Shown here piece by piece: positions 16,356 to 23,842 of a stretch of 39,793 nt of DNA. Location of the stretch: assembly GCA_020721045.1 (NCBI GenBank), contig DYNN01000016.1:1-39793 (forward strand), in the 5' to 3' direction. The position numbers and the translations under genes are program-made. How positions within the stretch are numbered: the first letter of the stretch is position 1; each line of letters starts with the position of its first letter. The notes under the pieces were generated by a model, which worked only from the letters and a program-made list of their open reading frames with translations, was not told the DNA's origin and did not search any database. The DNA comes from Thiomargarita sp. GTDB lineage: Bacteria > Pseudomonadota > Gammaproteobacteria > Beggiatoales > Beggiatoaceae.

Positions 16356-17987
16356 ATGGCAAAAATATTAGGACAAAGTGGCGCATGGAAAGATGTTTTA
16401 TGTCATTTACGGATAATGGATATTTCAGCAAACTCTCCACAAGAAGTACAGCAATATTTATCTAAGCTAAAAGAACAGTATACGCAGCAACAAGAGGTAA
16501 TTGGATGTCAACTTGAACGAGATATTCAGTTGAAGTCTGAAGAAATTGTTAAAATGGTGAATGATTTACCCATTAATATTGCTGCTTGTAAACAACAGAT
16601 TCTTAATGAAGAAGCTGAACTTATTAATAAAAAAGAAAAATTAACCGAACAGCTTGCTATTGCTAGGGAGGAAATTTCTGCTGAAACTGAACGTTTAAAA
16701 CAACATGTTGCTATTTATGCTGAACAGGAAAAACAAGCGATCACACAAGTTGAGCAAAAGTATAGTGAAAGATCGATGATGTTGGAAGAAGAAGTACGCA
16801 CGTTTGAAGAAAAGTTTGTTGTATATTTCTCTGAACTTAACAATAAATTAACCGCTATCCGTGATGCCGTATTAGCACCTATTGTTTCCACTAAATTATC
16901 TCTTACAAAAGCTAAAATTTGTGCTGTTGAAGATGCAATTGCATTGATTAAGCAACAAAATATTATCAAAAGAACATGGGATTGGTTAAAGCCTTGGTTT
17001 TTATTGAGAACGCCTTATTGGTGGCAATTGTTGCTATTAGATACTGAGAAGCGTAGGGAGGAAGAAAAAATAGCGAAGATGGAACAAGAAATGGAGTTGG
17101 ATTATCGGAGACGATTGTTTGACGCTGAAGAATCAGTAAATAATGCGCAAAAAGCACGTATAGCCCGATTTCAAAAATTTGAATCCAAGAGAAAGCAGTT
17201 AATTTTTGATAAAAAATCAGAGATTGATGAAGTAAAAGAAGATTTATGTGTAGCGGAATATCGTGTACTTAATCAACTTAAACAGCAATATTCTGATTTA
17301 TCGATTAAAACAGAAAGAAATTCTATTGCATTAGCGACAGAAAAGAAAGACTTAAAAGAGAAAGAATCTACTTTGATAATTGCATTACACCAAGAAATTC
17401 GCGATAAAGAGGGTCATGTAAATTATCTGATTGAAAGTAAGACTGAAATTATTAAAAATCGTTGCCAACGGTTAAATGCACATATTTATGATGTAAATAA
17501 CTTGTTACATTCAAGGGAGTTTATTGGGGCACAAGCCGAATTACAAACGATAGAAGAGTTAAATAAATTATCAAATGAATATTATGTGTTGAATGATGTT
17601 CAATTAAAAGCAATGCGTTATATGAAATATAATAATCATGTTATCCATGGTGCGCAAATTGATCATATAGTTATTGCAACTTATGGGATTTTTATTATTG
17701 AGGTAAAACACTGGTCACAGAAATTTGCAGAAAGTGGTCAATTTTATAATCCTTATGAACAAGTGAGCAGAGCAAATTATTTATGTTATTGTTTATTAAG
17801 AGAAGGATTGAATATTGAAGTAAAGATACGTAGTATTGTGGCTTATAGTGGTCACTTACCTCCAAAGGATAGTAAATATTATGTGAAGGTGTTACCAATT
17901 AATAACTTATTAGGCTATATCAATTATTTTCGCTCACCACAACTCAATCAAGATCAAGTGAAACGCATTAAGAATTGGTTTCTTTAG
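16356..17987 (+). CDS. Long coiled-coil protein with C-terminal NERD nuclease-related domain
   Basis: Over 543 residues, most of residues 20-380 is charged, Glu/Lys/Gln-rich heptad sequence predicting extended coiled coils, broken by a hydrophobic and aromatic patch near 210-230 (WDWLKPWFLLRTPYWWQLL). The C-terminal 130 residues match the NERD domain: HGAQIDHIVIATYGIFIIEV followed by KHW places the Asp, Glu and Lys of a PD-(D/E)xK-like core. NERD proteins are suspected to act on nucleic acids, and several are linked to phage defence, but their reactions are mostly unknown. The gene lies between ampD and a MITE with no obvious partner. I cannot assign a function beyond a possible nuclease fold. 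Confidence 0.7.
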   Translation: MAKILGQSGAWKDVLCHLRIMDISANSPQEVQQYLSKLKEQYTQQQEVIGCQLERDIQLKSEEIVKMVNDLPINIAACKQQILNEEAELINKKEKLTEQLAIAREEISAETERLKQHVAIYAEQEKQAITQVEQKYSERSMMLEEEVRTFEEKFVVYFSELNNKLTAIRDAVLAPIVSTKLSLTKAKICAVEDAIALIKQQNIIKRTWDWLKPWFLLRTPYWWQLLLLDTEKRREEEKIAKMEQEMELDYRRRLFDAEESVNNAQKARIARFQKFESKRKQLIFDKKSEIDEVKEDLCVAEYRVLNQLKQQYSDLSIKTERNSIALATEKKDLKEKESTLIIALHQEIRDKEGHVNYLIESKTEIIKNRCQRLNAHIYDVNNLLHSREFIGAQAELQTIEELNKLSNEYYVLNDVQLKAMRYMKYNNHVIHGAQIDHIVIATYGIFIIEVKHWSQKFAESGQFYNPYEQVSRANYLCYCLLREGLNIEVKIRSIVAYSGHLPPKDSKYYVKVLPINNLLGYINYFRSPQLNQDQVKRIKNWFL

Positions 17988-18105
17988 TAACTCACCTTGC
18001 ACACAAAGTAGAGATATTGTAATTTTTTTAGTAGAGCAAAAGCATTGCCCATCAGCAACTTTTCAAATACCTGATTATCATGCACTTTTCCTGTAGTCTA
18101 AGTTT

Positions 18106-18243
18106 CAATGCCATTAAGTTAAGCGTTTCCCCTCCCTTTTTTAAAGGGCGCAGGGGGGATTTAAGTAATTGAAATATAAAAAATCCCCCTCAATCCCCCT
18201 TTGGTAAAGGGGGAAGCAAAATTTCCTTAACTTTATGCTATTG
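18106..18243. repeat. Palindromic MITE, copy 3 (138 bp), with about 10-bp target duplication
   Basis: It is in the same orientation as copy 2 and nearly identical in sequence, with small differences in the C/G blocks and one base change in the right terminal repeat (CTTAACTTTATG). GTCTAAGTTT flanks it directly, at 18096-18105 and 18245-18254, with one base between element and right copy. This is the second independent case of flanking duplication for the family. Confidence 0.85.
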
Positions 18244-18307
18244 TGTCTAAGTTTCTATAGCTTGAACAATGAAATAGTATTGAACAGCAATTCTCAATTT
18301 AAACTCT

Positions 18308-18335
18308 CTCAGACGAGTCAAGAATTACGTCTGAG
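18308..18335. other. Perfect 8-bp hairpin in the SHP operon leader region
   Basis: CTCAGACG (18308-18315) and CGTCTGAG (18328-18335) are exact complements around a 12-base loop, about 100 bp before the first cytochrome gene. No T-run follows, so it is not a standard terminator. It might be an operator or an mRNA leader structure. Confidence 0.4.
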
Positions 18336-18431
18336 GAGGGCTTCGAGCATAAAATCCGTTAAGTTATCCTTAAGTTTATTTCATTTATACTGTACGCTCT
18401 ATTTAAATCTTAACCAAGTTGGTCGTATCAA

Positions 18432-19547
18432 ATGAGTCGCATACGTGTTTGGGATTTGCCAATCCGTCTATTTCATTGGCTATTAGTCTTCAGTTTCATC
18501 GCTACATGGTTAACTGAAGATAATGATCGTTATTTAGACTTTCATGTATTTTTCGGTTATCTTTTCATTGGCTTGCTGTTATTTCGCCTTATTTGGGGCA
18601 TAGTTGGCAGTCACTATGCGCGTTTTGCTCAGTTTCACTATGGTTTTAAAGCAATACGCGATTATAGCAAGAGCCTGTTCTCTTCTCATCCTCAGCATTT
18701 TGTTGGGCATAATCCAGCGGGAAGTTTGGCGATTTTTGCAATTATTTCATTGGGTTTGATTGTTGCGGTTTCTGGATTATTGACGTTAGGAGGCGAGGAG
18801 CAACATGGTGTTTTTGCTGGTTTGTTTAGTTTTGCTGAAGGTGAAATTTTCCATGAAATACATGAAATAAGCGCGTGGTTGCTTCTTGGGGTGGTGGGTG
18901 TACACATTGCTGGTGTGGTAGTTTCTAGTTTTTTGCATCGCGAAAATTTGGTTCGTTCAATGGTCACAGGTTATAAGATGACAGAAACAGAACAACCTTC
19001 TGTTAATTTACATATAACTGTCGCTATATTATTACTTACTATCTTATTGATAAGTAGTGGATTTTATTTTCAAGGTTATTTCACTCAAACACCAGATAAG
19101 CCTTATTTACCCTTTGTTGGACCTCAGTTGGCTAGTAATGAAACGTGGCAATCTGAATGTAGTGATTGTCATCTTGCCTATCATCCTAGTTTATTGCCAT
19201 CACGATCATGGCAGCGCATTTTTAAAGAGCAAAGCGAACATTTTGGTGATGATTTAGCACTAGATGAAGAAACACTCACTGAATTGGGTAATTTTGCGAT
19301 CAATTATGCGGCTGAAACTGAAGTTACTGAAATTGCTTGGAAAATAAATCACACGGTACCGTTACATGATATTCCATTACGCATCACAGAAACGACTTAT
19401 TGGAAGAAACAGCATCATGAAATTGAAGATATTATTTGGCAACAACAGAACGTCAATAGTAAAGCAAATTGTTCGGCTTGCCATTTAGATGCCAAACAAG
19501 GAACATTTGAAGATGGCGCAATGCGTATACCAGAATTGATCGATTAG
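18432..19547 (+). CDS. Cytochrome b561-type protein fused to a diheme cytochrome c (DHC) domain
   Basis: Residues 1-180 form a membrane cytochrome b of the Ni/Fe-hydrogenase b-subunit type, with helices near 12-27, 38-58, 97-118 and 145-166 and candidate heme ligands His15, His38, His144 and His158. A fifth helix (193-212) leads to a periplasmic DHC domain with heme sites CSDCH (243-247) and CSACH (347-351) and the family segments LLPSRSW, DIPLRITETTYW and RIPEL. It is expected to pass electrons from the quinone pool to periplasmic hemes. SHP-linked operons usually carry cytochrome b and DHC as separate genes; here they are fused, while a free DHC gene also lies downstream. Confidence 0.87.
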   Translation: MSRIRVWDLPIRLFHWLLVFSFIATWLTEDNDRYLDFHVFFGYLFIGLLLFRLIWGIVGSHYARFAQFHYGFKAIRDYSKSLFSSHPQHFVGHNPAGSLAIFAIISLGLIVAVSGLLTLGGEEQHGVFAGLFSFAEGEIFHEIHEISAWLLLGVVGVHIAGVVVSSFLHRENLVRSMVTGYKMTETEQPSVNLHITVAILLLTILLISSGFYFQGYFTQTPDKPYLPFVGPQLASNETWQSECSDCHLAYHPSLLPSRSWQRIFKEQSEHFGDDLALDEETLTELGNFAINYAAETEVTEIAWKINHTVPLHDIPLRITETTYWKKQHHEIEDIIWQQQNVNSKANCSACHLDAKQGTFEDGAMRIPELID

Positions 19548-19573
19548 CTATAACTTAATTAAAGGAATTGTTA

Positions 19574-20416
19574 ATGTATAATTTATTCTTCTACATTATT
19601 TTGTTAATGTTTCCACTTTCCGTGACAGCAGTTGAGATAACGAAAGATTCTCAGAATGCAGCCACTTTTACTAATAGTATTGGTATGGAATTCGTCCTGA
19701 TTTCATCTGGTCAATTTACAATGGGTACAGGCGATTGTTCTAATCATGAGGTTTTAAGCGAGCGCGAGGCTTGTGTTAAAGCAGTCGGCGATGAATATCC
19801 CAAGCATGAAGTAACAGTAGAAGCGTTCTATATGAGTAAATATGAAGTGACTCAAGAACAGTGGATGAAATTGATGAAAGAGAATCCTGCTTATTTCAAA
19901 GAGGATAAAATTGGAAAAGAGTTCCAAAAACATCCAGTAGAAAGAATCAGTTGGGATGATGCCCAGCAATTTATTAGTACTTTAAATGCCTTAGAAAAAA
20001 CCAATCAATATCGTCTACCAACAGAAGCCGAATGGGAGTATGCAGCGCGTGGTGGAGTTAATACAGCCTATTGTTCTGGTGATGAAACTGGTAGCCAATT
20101 GGAAGAATACGCTTGGTTTAGTAAAAATTCGCGTTTGAAAACACACCCTGTTGGACAGAAAAAACCTAATGCTTTTGGACTATATGATATGTCAGGCAAT
20201 GTATGGGAATGGACTTGTTCTGCTTATACCGCAAATTACGATGGTAACGAATTAAAATGTACACCACATTTAGGAAGCACCGCAGTATTACGTGGTTGTT
20301 CATGGAGTTACGGTATAGATGACTGTCACTGTGGCAATCGATTGAGATATTACCGATATGTAAGACATGCCGATGATGGTATGCGAGTAGTGAGCTGTTT
20401 GAATGGAAAATGTTAG
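19574..20416 (+). CDS. Exported FGE/SUMF-domain protein inside the SHP operon
   Basis: The 280-residue protein has a signal peptide (about 1-20) and a formylglycine-generating-enzyme (SUMF) domain: SGQFTMGTG, YEVTQEQWMKLM, RLPTEAEWEYAARGG, GLYDMSGNVWEWT, LRGCSWSYG and the closing GMRVVSC. The usual CRSAxR segment reads DDCHCGNR, giving extra cysteines (about 242, 251, 253), so copper-type FGE chemistry cannot be assumed. No sulfatase gene is in view. I chose ATG 19574 because AAAGGAA at 19561-19567 is spaced correctly for it; an in-frame TTG at 19568 is too close. It lies 26 bp after the cytochrome b-DHC gene and 36 bp before shp, so co-transcription is likely. Confidence 0.8.
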   Translation: MYNLFFYIILLMFPLSVTAVEITKDSQNAATFTNSIGMEFVLISSGQFTMGTGDCSNHEVLSEREACVKAVGDEYPKHEVTVEAFYMSKYEVTQEQWMKLMKENPAYFKEDKIGKEFQKHPVERISWDDAQQFISTLNALEKTNQYRLPTEAEWEYAARGGVNTAYCSGDETGSQLEEYAWFSKNSRLKTHPVGQKKPNAFGLYDMSGNVWEWTCSAYTANYDGNELKCTPHLGSTAVLRGCSWSYGIDDCHCGNRLRYYRYVRHADDGMRVVSCLNGKC

Positions 20417-20452
20417 TATAAGTAATAAAATCAAATACAAGGAGCAAATATA

Positions 20453-20857
20453 ATGCGTAGTACGACTTTATTAACTGGTATGGTGCTCATTTCGTTATGG
20501 CGACCTGTTTTTGCCAGTGAAGCTGTGGATACTTTGTTAGATGAATATCGGAGTGAAGGTGTGACTGAATTTAGCTTAGAAGATGGAAAAGTAATGTGGA
20601 CTCAAGAGTTTACTGATGCTGAAACTGGTAAAGTGCGTCAGTGTTCTACTTGTCATACTGCCGATTTAACGCAAGAAGGCAAACATGAAAAAACGGGCAA
20701 GGTGATTAAACCACTTGCACCGTCAGTGAATCCAGAACGTTTGACTCAAATTGCAGAAATTAATAAATGGTTCAAACGCAATTGTAAGTGGACGATTGGG
20801 CGTGAATGTACACCACAGGAAAAAGGCAATTTCTTGAATTTTATCAATGCACAATAA
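20453..20857 (+). CDS. shp: SHP: oxygen-binding monoheme cytochrome c (DUF1924 family)
   Basis: After a signal peptide (about 1-21), this 134-residue protein has one heme site CSTCH (64-68) and the SHP C-terminal signature NKWFKRNCKWTIGREC. In the Rhodobacter sphaeroides heme protein an Asn in this position is the sixth ligand and leaves on reduction so that oxygen, NO or other small molecules can bind. Asn110 is the candidate here, with Cys111 and Cys119 placed for the adjoining disulfide. The partners DHC and cytochrome b in the same operon are those known to reduce SHP. The physiological reaction of SHP is still uncertain. A clear AAGGAG ribosome-binding site precedes the ATG. Confidence 0.88.
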   Translation: MRSTTLLTGMVLISLWRPVFASEAVDTLLDEYRSEGVTEFSLEDGKVMWTQEFTDAETGKVRQCSTCHTADLTQEGKHEKTGKVIKPLAPSVNPERLTQIAEINKWFKRNCKWTIGRECTPQEKGNFLNFINAQ

Positions 20858-20873
20858 TGCGTAGGCGCAAATT

Positions 20874-21443
20874 ATGAAACTAAAATTTACACTGACTTCG
20901 ATCGTTATGATCACCGTTTTAACAAGTACGTTGTTTGTATTTGCTGATGATGAAGAACATGAAGAACATGAATCTGTTGCAACTGTAGGTAAAACCCCGG
21001 GTGTAGCCTCTGTTGACAATGAAATGTACGCTAAAGAATGTAGTGCTTGTCATTTTGCTTATCAAGCCGGTTTATTACCCAAGCGTTCTTGGGAAAAATT
21101 GATGACTGGTTTAGAAGATCATTTTGGTGAAAATGCTGAGTTATCTATTGAAATGCAAGCTGAATTAACCCAATATCTAGCTGAAAATGCAGCAGATAAT
21201 TCTTTGGATAAAATACCGATGAAGTTCATGCGCGGTTTGTCAGAGGCAGAGACTCCTTTGCGTATTACTGAAATTCCCTATATGAAACGGGAACATCGTG
21301 AAATGTCCAAGCAAATGGTAACAGAAAATCCTGATGTTAAATCATTGAGTTATTGCGATAAATGTCATACGCGTGCCGCTGTGGGTAGCTATTCAGAACG
21401 CGAGATTAAAATACCCGGTTTCAAAAATTGGGATGATGATTAG
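20874..21443 (+). CDS. DHC: diheme cytochrome c, redox partner of SHP
   Basis: This 189-residue periplasmic protein has a signal peptide (about 1-24), an acidic His/Glu-rich stretch (25-35), and heme sites CSACH (56-60) and CDKCH (161-165). Between them are LLPKRSW, GLEDHFGENAEL and TPLRITEIPYMKREHREM. It is clearly homologous to the C-terminal half of the cytochrome b fusion two genes upstream, with the same order of motifs, so the operon holds two DHC modules. DHC proteins transfer electrons between membrane cytochrome b and SHP. The gene begins 16 bp after shp, confirming operon membership. Confidence 0.88.
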   Translation: MKLKFTLTSIVMITVLTSTLFVFADDEEHEEHESVATVGKTPGVASVDNEMYAKECSACHFAYQAGLLPKRSWEKLMTGLEDHFGENAELSIEMQAELTQYLAENAADNSLDKIPMKFMRGLSEAETPLRITEIPYMKREHREMSKQMVTENPDVKSLSYCDKCHTRAAVGSYSEREIKIPGFKNWDDD

Positions 21444-21555
21444 TAGTGATTGCCGTTTTGTGATTAAAACAGTTGATTTAGTGGAATAATAGGATTATAT
21501 TCCGATCGTTTGTGTTACAAAATTTCACTTAAACTCTAGCTGGGAGAAAATCAAA

Positions 21556-21771
21556 ATGGCAGAATGGCGTAAAGTTGCAAAAGCATTTGCTTTAGCAGAT
21601 GGACATGTTTCTGAAAAAGAAGTCGAGATATTACGGACTGAGTTTTTTGCAGACGGTCGTATTTCACAAAGTGAGCTTAAATTTTTGCAAGAAATCAAGC
21701 AAGAAGCAAAAAGTTCAGTGAAAGCATTAGATACTCTAATAGAAGAATGTGAAAAAGCAGTACAACCTTAG
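21556..21771 (+). CDS. Small TerB-like acidic protein with two DGxxSxxE repeats
   Basis: This 71-residue soluble protein has no signal peptide. Two similar segments, ADGHVSEKEVEIL and ADGRISQSELKFL, about 26 residues apart, resemble the paired helical, acidic motifs of TerB-like domains and superficially EF-hands. TerB domains occur in tellurite-resistance and stress proteins and bind metals through acidic residues. The gene has its own strong GGGAG ribosome-binding site and lies 112 bp beyond the DHC gene, so it may or may not share its transcript. I cannot name a function. Confidence 0.65.
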   Translation: MAEWRKVAKAFALADGHVSEKEVEILRTEFFADGRISQSELKFLQEIKQEAKSSVKALDTLIEECEKAVQP

Positions 21772-21783
21772 CGCGGTATTATT

Positions 21784-21812
21784 GTAGAGATAAGGCAAAA
21801 CCTTGTCTCTAC
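21784..21812. terminator. 12-bp palindrome between converging genes
   Basis: GTAGAGATAAGG (21784-21795) pairs with CCTTGTCTCTAC (21801-21812), with one G-U pair and a 5-base CAAAA loop. It lies in the 60-bp gap between the TerB-like gene and the converging aldolase-dehydrogenase gene, where it can terminate both. GTAGAGAC-type palindromes are also common dispersed repeats in some bacteria. Confidence 0.65.
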
Positions 21813-21831
21813 GGATTGATGTATTGGATTG

Positions 21832-23838
21832 TTAGATTACTCGTTCGTTACCGCCATCAATTGCCACCTGTGCACCTGTGGTTTTGGCAAAAGCCGGACC
21901 TGCCATTGCGCAAGCCAGTACAGCAACGTCTTTTGAAGAAATATTTACTTTCAATAAGTTATTGGTTTTGTACGCTTCCACCGTCATACCATAATGTTTA
22001 GCGCGTTTTTTCAACACTTCATCAGTCCAAATGCCTGTATCAAACACAGCGTTAGGATGAATCACATTAACCCGAACACCAGCCTCAGCCCATTCCAAAG
22101 CAGCTACACGTGCTAACTGCGTCAAACCCGCTTTTGCTACAGAATAAGCCGCAGCACCTGGTCCTGGGGCTGGCACATTTTTAGAACCAATCACAATAAT
22201 CGTCGGATCAATACCTAGAGTTAAATAAGGAATACTCGCTTGAAACAACATTTGATGACCGGATAAATTAATATTCAAACTTTTTTGCCAAGTATTTTGG
22301 TGCATATCTGCAATCGTTTCACTGACAGGAAACAGCCCTACATTACTCACTACAATATCCAAACCACCCAATCGTCGAACCGCACTATCAACGGCTTGTT
22401 GAATTGCTATTTGGTTAGTTAAATCACAGACATAACTTAAAATTGTTGAAGATTGGAATAAAGTCGTAATTTGAGGATTAATATCTAAAGCAACGACAGT
22501 GGCACCTTGCCGATGAAATTCTTCAACACACGCCCGCCCAATACCACTGGCTGCACCAGTCACTAAGGCAATTTTTCCTTTAAATAGAGGCGATTGGGTA
22601 TTTTTGCGTAACTTGGCTTGTTCTAATTCCCAATATTCCATATCAAAAATGTCTTTTTCCGGTAAAGCCTGCCAACCTCCTAACAATTCAGCTTGTTGAA
22701 TCGCACGAATTGTATGATCTTTAATGTCTGAAATAATTGCTGCTTCCTGCAAAGTAGTGCCAAAACTTACAATACCGTGTTGTTGCCAAATTGCCCAGCA
22801 AGGTGCTGGATTTAAACAAGTTTGTTGTCCATTGGTATGGCGTGCAAAATATTCATGATAATCTTTCACATAAATAGCCAACATTTTATCAATTTCTTCT
22901 CGAGTTTCTTCTCGAGTTTCTTCTTTAATCACAACGGGCACGCGTTTGGTACGAACCACATGATCCGGCGTTAATGGTCCACGATTAACTATTTCACGCA
23001 TCTCAGGCAAATATAAAAAATGTGCTGCCGCATCATGCATGTCTAATTTGGCAATCAATGCTGCGCCATAAATTCGAGAGACAGCACGGCGTAAGTAAGC
23101 GAATAATTGAAGATTTTCTCGCACCACCGAACGAATATGTTTGATAGTCGCGCCTTGCTCAATCAAATAATTTTCTGCTACGGTGACTAAATTAATCATG
23201 CGATCGTAACTTTCTTTCGCCGTTTTACCAAAACTAAACACGCCGTGATTCATCAAAATCATACCATCATATGCTTGCCAATTAATATTTTTAGTCATTT
23301 CATAGACTTTTTTCGCCAAAATAAACCCGGGCATCACATAAGGAATAATCAGTATTCTTGGACCATAAATTTGACGTATTTTATCTTCGCCATTAGGCGT
23401 ATTAGTGATAGTGATGACTGCATCGGCATGAGAATGATCAACATATTTATGAGGAATAATCGCATGTAAAATAGCCTCAACTGAAGGTGTTGGAGCTTGC
23501 GGGTCTAGCATCGCAGTACGTTGAACATTCACCATTTCTGTATCAGTTAAACGAGATAATGCAGCCATTTTTTGTAACACTGCTAATTTAACAGGTGCAA
23601 AACCAGCGGCTTCAATCGTGGCTAAATCCCAACCACTGCCTTTGACATATAAAATTTCTTCAACTTCATCAAATAAATTAGTCACTTGCATTTTGACTGA
23701 AGTATTACCACCGCCGTGCAAAACCAAATCAGGTTCTTGTCCTAATAGGCGAGAAGAATAAACACGCAAGGATAATTCATCAGGCATTGTCTCATGATTA
23801 AGTTGATGTGCTTCATCATCATTCCATCTATTTTTCAT
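21832..23838 (-). CDS. Bifunctional class II aldolase / short-chain dehydrogenase
   Basis: The 668 residues combine two enzymes. The N-terminal part (to about 390) is a class II aldolase/adducin domain with LHGGGNTSVKM and the zinc ligands of HSHAD and the NHGVFSFG segment. The C-terminal part (about 420-668) is an SDR with the NAD-binding TGAASGIG, NVGLFP and the catalytic YSVAK. Such fusions are annotated as rhamnulose-1-phosphate aldolase/lactaldehyde dehydrogenase types, splitting a sugar phosphate and oxidising the aldehyde. No sugar-uptake or kinase genes are nearby, so the substrate is unproven. It starts 4 bp after fmt without a visible ribosome-binding site, suggesting translational coupling. 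A 12-bp tandem repeat lies in the linker. Confidence 0.87.
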   Translation of the reverse strand: MKNRWNDDEAHQLNHETMPDELSLRVYSSRLLGQEPDLVLHGGGNTSVKMQVTNLFDEVEEILYVKGSGWDLATIEAAGFAPVKLAVLQKMAALSRLTDTEMVNVQRTAMLDPQAPTPSVEAILHAIIPHKYVDHSHADAVITITNTPNGEDKIRQIYGPRILIIPYVMPGFILAKKVYEMTKNINWQAYDGMILMNHGVFSFGKTAKESYDRMINLVTVAENYLIEQGATIKHIRSVVRENLQLFAYLRRAVSRIYGAALIAKLDMHDAAAHFLYLPEMREIVNRGPLTPDHVVRTKRVPVVIKEETREETREEIDKMLAIYVKDYHEYFARHTNGQQTCLNPAPCWAIWQQHGIVSFGTTLQEAAIISDIKDHTIRAIQQAELLGGWQALPEKDIFDMEYWELEQAKLRKNTQSPLFKGKIALVTGAASGIGRACVEEFHRQGATVVALDINPQITTLFQSSTILSYVCDLTNQIAIQQAVDSAVRRLGGLDIVVSNVGLFPVSETIADMHQNTWQKSLNINLSGHQMLFQASIPYLTLGIDPTIIVIGSKNVPAPGPGAAAYSVAKAGLTQLARVAALEWAEAGVRVNVIHPNAVFDTGIWTDEVLKKRAKHYGMTVEAYKTNNLLKVNISSKDVAVLACAMAGPAFAKTTGAQVAIDGGNERVI
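22894..22924. repeat. 12-bp tandem repeat (2.6 copies) in the aldolase-dehydrogenase gene
   Basis: TTCTTCTCGAGT occurs at 22894-22905 and 22906-22917, followed by a partial third copy. On the coding strand it adds a repeated Glu-Glu-Thr-Arg block. The period is a multiple of three, so changes in copy number would keep the frame. Confidence 0.85.
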
Positions 23839-23842
23839 AATT

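Larger units (their letters stand above)
17988..18431. other. Intergenic region upstream of the SHP operon
   Basis: This 444-bp gap contains the third MITE (18106-18243) with its direct flanking repeats, and a short hairpin at 18308-18335. The remaining AT-rich sequence before 18432 should carry the promoter of the cytochrome operon. A TATACT at about 18385 could be a -10 box, but I found no convincing -35 partner or FNR-type palindrome. Confidence 0.55.

Noticed and set aside
18235-18435. 66-codon open frame ahead of the cytochrome b-DHC gene
   Set aside because: It starts inside the MITE end, has no ribosome-binding site and gives a low-complexity Leu/Ser-rich sequence without recognisable features.
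19574-20416. Sulfatase-maturing enzyme
   Set aside because: No sulfatase gene is nearby and the active-site cysteine pattern is atypical, so only the domain name is justified.
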